Source: an uncultured Clostridia bacterium
GTDB lineage: Bacteria; Bacillota_A; Clostridia; Christensenellales; Aristaeellaceae
Length of the DNA stretch: 6,081 nt
Assembly: GCA_934645275.1 (NCBI GenBank)
Contig: CAKUDW010000128.1
Location: 1-6,081 of the forward strand
Direction: 5' to 3'
Shown here: one piece after another, positions 1 through 4,098 of the stretch
Layout of the letters: each line of letters opens with the position of its first letter
Position numbering within the stretch: the stretch's first letter is position 1
The notes under the pieces: model-generated
What the model was told of the DNA's origin: nothing
Databases searched by the model: none
What the model saw: only the letters and a program-made list of their open reading frames with translations
Program-made: the position numbers and the translations under genes

Positions 1-386
1 GCGTAACGGCCACGGCCAGCAAGCGCCATGAGTATATACGCTGGTCGAACCGTCCGAATCGCTTCATCATTGAATCGGACTACGGCTCGGAATTCTCCGT
101 GGCTGTGCAGCCCATGGAAGCGCTCTTTGCGTTCTCGAAATACGATAACGTAATCTACATGAACACTTTTTCAAAGACGATCTCGCCTGCCATGCGCATC
201 GGTTACATGATCTTACCGCAAAAGCTGGTCAAACCGTTTCAGGAAAAGCTTGGCTTTTATTCCTGCACCGTACCCACCTTCGAACAGCTCGTGCTCACCG
301 AGCTCATCAACAGCGGCGATTTTGAACGCCACATTAACCGCGTGCGCCGGAATATGCGCCGGGCGCTGAGTGAAAAGACTGACTGA
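1..386 (+). pseudogene. MocR/PdxR-type PLP aminotransferase domain, partial at 5' edge and C-terminally truncated
   Basis: Reading from base 3, 127 residues are visible and the 5' part lies outside the window. They match the middle of the fold-type I aminotransferase domain of MocR/PdxR-like regulators (a GntR-type winged helix fused to an aminotransferase domain). Residues 21-31 (FIIESDYGSEF) correspond to the family motif IIEDDYDSEF, with D26 the expected contact to the PLP ring nitrogen. Residues 54-68 (NTFSKTISPAMRIGY) carry the Schiff-base lysine K58 (codon 174-176) and the phosphate-binding R65. The frame then reaches INRVRRNMRRALSEKTD and stops at 384-386. Family members normally continue for roughly 90 more residues to form the small C-terminal domain. 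Only 19 bases separate the stop from the end of the opposing MATE gene, so the missing part is not here. The family call is firm. That it is a broken gene is inference, since a natural short variant cannot be excluded. The helix-turn-helix part cannot be seen, so a stand-alone aminotransferase is possible. Confidence 0.72.
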
Positions 387-405
387 GTCGTTGGACACAT
401 CCATA

Positions 406-1716
406 CTAAATTTTATTAAATGCACGTCTGTCCGCACGCTTCTGAGCCAACCACGCAATTATAAACGTAACCGTCTGCGCAAGCGGTACTGCCAGCCAAA
501 CGCCTTGCAATTTAAACGCAACGGGTAAAATCAACAGGAAAAACAGCGTACAGACGGGTTCCGCATATACCAGAACATACGAAAGCGCCGTCTTTTCTGT
601 GGCATAAAAATAGGCGGTTGTAACGCGCACGAACGCCAGGAGCAACAACGTCGCCAGAAAAAATGGGAGGTATCGAACCACACCCGCATTTGCATCGAAA
701 GACGCTCCGAAGAGGAGCCCAACCTGTTTCCTTGCAAGAAAGACGCCGACCATGCAGACAATCGTAATGATCGCCGCTGTTCTGTAGGCCAATCTGAGCA
801 CATGTTTTGCAGAAGTCGTGTCTCCTGCGCCATAATAGCCGCTGATGAGCGGCTGACTGCCATCGCCTACCCCTTGTAGCAACAGGTAAATGATAGAGGT
901 TACATAGCCGATGCAGCCATAGATTGCAACGGATTTTTCATTTCCGTAGAGCAGCAAAAAGCGATTCATAAAGAGCATGGTAATTGTCGGAGAGAACGTC
1001 AACCCAAATGGCGAAATTGCCACCCTAAGAATTTCTTTCCACTGTGTACCAATTTTTCCAGACGTTGGTATGCGCAGAGCGCGCTTTTTCGCCGCAAAAA
1101 AGCCAATCGCCGCAAGCATCGTCACGGCCTGACCGATAATTGTTGCCAGCGCCGCGCCTGTCATACCCCAGTTCAAGCTCCATACAAATGTATAATCCAG
1201 AACAATGTTCGTGGCAAAGCCCAGAATCATGGCTACCATCGCAAAGGATGCTCCGCCCATATTGCGAATAAACGGAATAAACCCTGTTGCCAAAAGCTGA
1301 AACACCGCGCCCAGCGCAATAATACGAACATATTCGCTCGAAAGTACGAGCGTATCGCCAAACGCACCAAGGAGTCGCAAGATCGGTCCAGTAAGACCGA
1401 GCAACAATGCGGTCATCAGCACACCTGTCAACAACATGAGCAGGCACGTGCTAGAAAAGCACCATTGACCTTCTTCCCGCTCTTCTTGTGCGTTTAAAAT
1501 CGCAAATCGTATTGCGCCAGATAGACCAATACCTGTACCAATCGCTCCAACCAGCGCAGAAACAGGATAGCCCAATGTAATTGCCGTCAGTCCAGCATCG
1601 CCGAGGCTCTGCCCAATAAAAAAGCCGTCCACAATCGTGTACACGCCCGACAGCGCGAACGCAAAGACCGACGGTATCACATAAGAAAAAAAGGTTTTAG
1701 TTCTCGCCGCGTTCAT
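406..1716 (-). CDS. MATE family multidrug efflux transporter (MepA-like)
   Basis: This is a polytopic inner-membrane antiporter of the MATE family (about 12 helices), expected to export cationic drugs or toxic metabolites in exchange for Na+ or H+. From the chosen start the protein has 436 residues, normal for the family (about 440-460). Residues 14-52 (IPSVFAFALSGVYTIVDGFF onward) form the typical first helix and loop of the N-lobe. RNMGG at 151-155 is followed by a helix containing ATNIVLDYTF, as in MepA-like members. QGVGDGSQPLISGYYGAGD at 281-299 is the matching hallmark opening the C-lobe. The frame is open up to an ATG at 1770, but the ATG at 1714-1716 is preferred: it has GGAG at 1727-1730 with a 10-base spacer, and the next residues fit the family N-terminus. 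This start overlaps the marR 3' end by 20 bases, suggesting translational coupling. The substrate cannot be read from sequence. I saw no convincing terminator after its stop. Confidence 0.93.
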   Translation of the reverse strand: MNAARTKTFFSYVIPSVFAFALSGVYTIVDGFFIGQSLGDAGLTAITLGYPVSALVGAIGTGIGLSGAIRFAILNAQEEREEGQWCFSSTCLLMLLTGVLMTALLLGLTGPILRLLGAFGDTLVLSSEYVRIIALGAVFQLLATGFIPFIRNMGGASFAMVAMILGFATNIVLDYTFVWSLNWGMTGAALATIIGQAVTMLAAIGFFAAKKRALRIPTSGKIGTQWKEILRVAISPFGLTFSPTITMLFMNRFLLLYGNEKSVAIYGCIGYVTSIIYLLLQGVGDGSQPLISGYYGAGDTTSAKHVLRLAYRTAAIITIVCMVGVFLARKQVGLLFGASFDANAGVVRYLPFFLATLLLLAFVRVTTAYFYATEKTALSYVLVYAEPVCTLFFLLILPVAFKLQGVWLAVPLAQTVTFIIAWLAQKRADRRAFNKI

Positions 1717-2146
1717 CTGAATCCGTCTCCATTTCCTTTTCAAAAACGATATTAAACAGTTTAATTGCATCTGACATTTGCTTCATACGTTCTGCTCCTA
1801 CGACATCAAATACACGTTGTTCCAACGCATGCAACGGAGCAAGAACCTCGAACGCGTAATTCTTCCCATTTTGCGTGAACTGTACATGCTTTTCACGGCG
1901 ATCCGCCTCGCCCTGATACAAAGCAACATATCCTTCATCTCTCAACGCGCGCATAACCGTGCTGACCGTCTGCTTTGACAATCCCGTACAATCCGCAATT
2001 TCGCGCTGTGTAATCGGTTCATGCGCATCTATCGCATATAGAACAAAAAGCCGATAGGCATTCTGTCCTCTGGATGCACACCACGCTGTATACAACGCAT
2101 TGGTTCGTCCCCAGGCCTCCCACATTTGATTCTTATCAGTTTTCAT
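1697..2146 (-). CDS. MarR family winged-helix transcriptional regulator
   Basis: This 149-residue protein has normal MarR-family length. These dimeric DNA-binding proteins usually repress their own operon until a small ligand or oxidant releases them. The helix-turn-helix spans about residues 45-70, with recognition helix GLSKQTVSTVMRALRDEGYV. It is followed by the wing, with the family signature DRREK at 82-86 leading into HVQFT. Flanking helices (about 8-40 and 97-138) would form the dimer interface. Cysteines at 23 and 53 are present, but nothing shows that they sense oxidants. The ATG at 2144-2146 has TAGGAG with a 7-base spacer. It is the first gene of an operon with the MATE pump, an arrangement known from mepR-mepA, so the pump is its likely target. 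Its leader lies inside the 48-bp palindrome at 2148-2195, which is the probable autoregulatory site. The activating ligand is unknown. Confidence 0.94.
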   Translation of the reverse strand: MKTDKNQMWEAWGRTNALYTAWCASRGQNAYRLFVLYAIDAHEPITQREIADCTGLSKQTVSTVMRALRDEGYVALYQGEADRREKHVQFTQNGKNYAFEVLAPLHALEQRVFDVVGAERMKQMSDAIKLFNIVFEKEMETDSDERGEN

Positions 2147-2147
2147 T

Positions 2148-2195
2148 ATTTCGCTCCTATAATAGTATTTTCGAATACTATTATAGGAGCGAAAT
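2148..2195. promoter_or_regulatory. 48-bp perfect palindrome, probable MarR operator
   Basis: Two 22-bp arms (2148-2169 and 2174-2195) are perfect inverted copies separated by TTCG. The core reads AGTATT-TTCG-AATACT. The palindrome covers the -10 box, predicted start site and ribosome binding site of marR. MarR dimers bind inverted repeats of about 16-20 bp; this one is longer and could hold more than one dimer. Because transcription should begin at its centre, the mRNA would contain only one arm, so it should act as DNA, not as an RNA hairpin. The palindrome is read directly; its role as operator is inferred. Confidence 0.8.
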
Positions 2196-2208
2196 GTGAA
2201 TTTGTCAA
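2180..2208 (-). promoter_or_regulatory. Consensus sigma-70/sigma-A promoter of the marR-MATE operon
   Basis: On the minus strand there is a perfect -35 TTGACA (2203-2208), a 17-base spacer, and a perfect -10 TATAAT (2180-2185). This points at marR, and the start site is expected near 2172-2174. The -10 lies in the right arm of the large palindrome and the predicted start falls at its centre. A protein bound there would block the polymerase. The predicted leader is short (about 26 bases) and carries the marR RBS. A promoter this close to consensus would be strong if unrepressed, which fits control by the encoded repressor. Confidence 0.88.
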
Positions 2209-2214
2209 CTCGAA

Positions 2215-2226
2215 AGTATTAACACT
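2215..2226. promoter_or_regulatory. Possible second, weaker MarR half-site pair
   Basis: The sequence AGTATTAACACT, six bases upstream of the marR -35 box, repeats the AGTATT half-site of the main operator. It is itself an imperfect palindrome (5 of 6 positions match). Its spacing differs from the main site, which has a four-base centre. It may be a secondary contact or chance in AT-rich DNA; the support is weak. Confidence 0.25.
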
Positions 2227-2476
2227 CTGGAGACATGCAGCTTCAGATAAGGATATCAGACCTCATCGCAGTTCTGACTGCCGCTACCGCGCCGCCTTTT
2301 CCCCATCACAGGAAGCCACGTTTCTCCAGCCGACTGTGCAAAATTAGCGAAGCGCGTCGGCTGTCAGCAATAAAACTCCATATCGTTCATGGCAAAAAAG
2401 AACAAATTCCTGCAAATCGTCCTTCTTTTAAACCCATATTTTCTGGAACATTCTGCGACAAATAATTATATTTTTA
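2227..2476. other. Non-coding gap between marR and the 173-residue gene; nothing recognised
   Basis: About 250 bases hold no supported gene. Short open frames exist but have no convincing RBS, no recognisable family and no hydrophobic or catalytic pattern. The only structure noted is an 8-bp inverted repeat, CAGCCGAC (2327-2334) and GTCGGCTG (2356-2363), with a 21-base loop. No T-run follows it on either strand, so it is not a standard terminator. No tRNA, riboswitch or insertion-sequence end was recognised. It could be decayed coding DNA, but I cannot name a parent gene. Confidence 0.5.
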
Positions 2477-2505
2477 TTGACTGATGCACAAATTTGATTT
2501 ATAAT
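2477..2505 (+). promoter_or_regulatory. Near-consensus promoter for the 173-residue gene
   Basis: A -35 TTGACT (2477-2482) is followed by a 17-base spacer and a perfect -10 TATAAT (2500-2505). The expected start near 2512 leaves an AT-rich leader of about 60 bases before the gene at 2574. A second TTGACT occurs at 2527-2532 but has no good -10 at the right distance. The signal predicts a strong, housekeeping-type, independent transcription unit. Confidence 0.8.
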
Positions 2506-2573
2506 TGAATTGATTAGTAGTAATAATTGACTATAAGAAGTATATTAATTTTTACATCAAAGGAGAGCTTTCC

Positions 2574-3095
2574 ATGTCTTTTAAACACATAAAAGCCTAT
2601 GCCTACATGTCGATCATCAAGCCATCGAAGCTGTTGAACGCGCTTCAGGCGCTTAATTGCCTCAACGAGGACGCCGGCACATCCGCCATCACGTATACGA
2701 TGTACATCTATGCCTTTTCGCGAGCCGGACTTTCCGCCGTGCTGAAGCAGCAGCTTGAAGTGACCGATGTGAACGCTATTCTCCAACAGACGGATGCATA
2801 CCACTTCGATATGCTCTCTCTGTTTTTCAGCAAGTCCGGTATTGATCAGGCCGAAGTGCAGGAAATGCTCTCTACGGCGCGCGACATGATCGCCGACATC
2901 TCCGCATCCATTGAGCATCGCTTGACCGAAACGGGCGCCGCAGCAGCAGCCGAACCCGCGCTGAGACGCCTACTGAAGCTTATGGATATCGAGAATCGTG
3001 AATTCAGTGCAGACGAAACTGCAAAGCTGGCGCAGGCCATGCGCGCCATACTTGATTACACGGTCGACGATTGCCGTGAAATGGATCTGCTATAA
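2574..3095 (+). CDS. Hypothetical cytoplasmic protein, 173 residues, no family recognised
   Basis: I do not recognise this protein. The coding call rests on a clear RBS (AAAGGAG at 2559-2565, 8-base spacer), a consensus promoter upstream, an uninterrupted frame and protein-like composition. It has no signal peptide and no membrane segment. Most of it looks helical: a leucine/alanine-rich stretch at about 17-31, a long acidic amphipathic region at about 86-118, an alanine run GAAAAAE at 121-127 that looks like a linker, and a last helical part at about 128-165. Two cysteines, C29 and C167, lie near the ends, with no metal-binding spacing. It faces the DUF624 gene tail to tail with 17 bases between the stops, so it is a single-gene unit. 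No DNA-binding or enzyme motif was visible and no function is assigned. Confidence 0.82.
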   Translation: MSFKHIKAYAYMSIIKPSKLLNALQALNCLNEDAGTSAITYTMYIYAFSRAGLSAVLKQQLEVTDVNAILQQTDAYHFDMLSLFFSKSGIDQAEVQEMLSTARDMIADISASIEHRLTETGAAAAAEPALRRLLKLMDIENREFSADETAKLAQAMRAILDYTVDDCREMDLL

Positions 3096-3112
3096 GCAAC
3101 TTCGATACTCGC

Positions 3113-3991
3113 CTATTCCTCATGTCGAAGCCCGATATCGACCGGCGCGCCGTCGATTCGGGTATTTATATGCTTTTCACACATCGCATTCGCGTAGCTC
3201 GCAACAATCAGTTTATTAAACGTCAACAGAAAAACGCAATATAATCCCGCCGCCAGCGACATTACCCAGGTATAGCGCTCGAAATCAATCAGCATGCACG
3301 CACAGACTGCTGCCGGAATCAGCAGCGTAAGCAGCTTCACGCCTGCAGCGCGCGGCAGCTCCGCCAGCGAAATAATCACAGCATTTTTCAGATGCCCCAA
3401 AAAGCCCTGGCGATAGGTGACGATCATCATGGGCATCAGCATGGCTGCAAGCGCGTAAATCAGCGCGCAGATTGCGGCCAAAATCGCCGGTACATATACA
3501 ATTATGCTTGCGTACACCCGCATGATGTTCAGCCATACAAACAGCGCCAGCGGCACAAAGCCGTTAACTGCGCCAAGCACCAACCCTTGCTTCCAGTTTT
3601 CACAAAAGCCATGCCAGAAATCCGACCAGGCATAGGCGTGCTCGTCACGCGCCCAATTGCGCAGCACATAACTGACGCCCATGTTCGCCGGGCCCGTGAG
3701 AGCTACCAGCGGAAACAATACCAGCAACCATGTGAAGATAAGGCTGTTAAAACTCTGTGTTCCACCCTCTGCAAGCTGCCCATACACCTGCGCCAGACAC
3801 AGAAACGACCATACCGCCGCAGGCAACCAGAACAGCAGGTACAGAAGATTCAGTCCCACCATACTGCCCCAGCGCACGCGCAGCACCTGAAAAAACAACT
3901 GTCGCCGCGTTTCGGGCAGGTCGTCCTGCGTGAAATCCTCCCGCTCGGGTTTCCCATAAAAATAGTTGTTGAACAAATCTTTAAATGCCAT
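3113..3991 (-). CDS. DUF624 (YesL-like) integral membrane protein
   Basis: This 292-residue protein belongs to DUF624, the family of Bacillus YesL, whose molecular function is not established. YesL relatives often sit beside carbohydrate uptake genes, but no such gene is visible here. The hallmark is at residues 98-135: LTGP, then YVLRNWARDEHAYAWSDFW at 108-126, then HGF and NWKQG. A soluble charged N-terminus of about 40 residues (FYGKPERE near 11-18) precedes about six hydrophobic segments, at roughly 43-66, 83-105, 139-156, 164-194, 218-236 and 243-262. The ATG at 3989-3991 has GGAGG (4000-4004) at 8 bases, so the start is secure. The upstream gene is cut off by a terminator, so it probably has its own promoter, although none of good quality is visible in 3992-4041. 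Family assignment is confident; function is open. Confidence 0.9.
   Translation of the reverse strand: MAFKDLFNNYFYGKPEREDFTQDDLPETRRQLFFQVLRVRWGSMVGLNLLYLLFWLPAAVWSFLCLAQVYGQLAEGGTQSFNSLIFTWLLVLFPLVALTGPANMGVSYVLRNWARDEHAYAWSDFWHGFCENWKQGLVLGAVNGFVPLALFVWLNIMRVYASIIVYVPAILAAICALIYALAAMLMPMMIVTYRQGFLGHLKNAVIISLAELPRAAGVKLLTLLIPAAVCACMLIDFERYTWVMSLAAGLYCVFLLTFNKLIVASYANAMCEKHINTRIDGAPVDIGLRHEE
3131..3172 (+). terminator. Weak candidate terminator hairpin of the 173-residue gene, inside the convergent gene's 3' end
   Basis: CCCGA-T-ATCGAC (3131-3142) pairs with GTCGATTCGGG (3152-3162), giving an 11-bp stem with one bulged base around the loop CGGCGCGCC. On the plus strand TATTTATATG follows, a T-poor tail, so termination would be weak. 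It lies 35 bases past the stop of the plus-strand gene and inside codons for the last residues of DUF624. A second short repeat, CTTCGA (3100-3105) and TCGAAG (3125-3130), precedes it. The minus-strand side has no T-run. Confidence 0.35.
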
Positions 3992-4041
3992 TGCGCAATC
4001 CTCCGCAATTAATCATCCGGCGCTGCCGCGCCTTAAACGTC

Positions 4042-4079
4042 AAAAACCGCCGCGCTCTTTTTTCAGGGCGCACGGCGGT
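4042..4079 (-). terminator. Intrinsic terminator of the GAF-GGDEF-HD-GYP gene
   Basis: On the minus strand, starting 19 bases after the stop codon, ACCGCC pairs with GGCGGT and continues, after a two-base bulge, with a GC-rich inner stem (4052-4057 with 4066-4071). The loop is eight bases, and five Ts (4042-4046) follow, the first T also closing the stem. This is a textbook intrinsic terminator. It separates this gene from the downstream DUF624 gene, arguing against an operon. Confidence 0.88.
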
Positions 4080-4098
4080 CATAACCAGAGACACTGTA

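Noticed and set aside
377..389. Short repeat GACTGACTGAGTC at the stop of the truncated aminotransferase, considered as MATE terminator or insertion scar.
   Set aside because: Only a 4-bp stem on the MATE side, too weak for a terminator, and no matching copy seen at the other end of the module to act as a target-site duplication.
2158..2199. Plus-strand mirror signals: TATAAT at 2158-2163, a GGAG at 2186-2189 and an ATG immediately followed by TGA at 2194-2199.
   Set aside because: They are the automatic consequence of the perfect palindrome. There is no -35 at a suitable distance and no gene follows, so a divergent promoter is not supported.
2327..2363. 8-bp inverted repeat with a 21-base loop, considered as a terminator or small RNA.
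   Set aside because: No T-run on either strand, a long loop and no gene ending nearby.
2235..2465. Plus-strand open frame of 76 codons in the gap after marR, and an overlapping one at 2126-2347.
   Set aside because: No RBS at a proper distance, no recognisable motif, and the 2126 frame runs through the operator and marR start. Treated as chance frames.
2527..2546. Second TTGACT followed by TATATT, considered as a second promoter for the 173-residue gene.
   Set aside because: The spacer is only 8 bases and no acceptable -10 lies at 16-18 bases.
3392..4012. Plus-strand open frame of 206 codons opposite DUF624.
   Set aside because: His/Gln/Arg-rich shadow of the DUF624 gene, which has a clear family motif and RBS.
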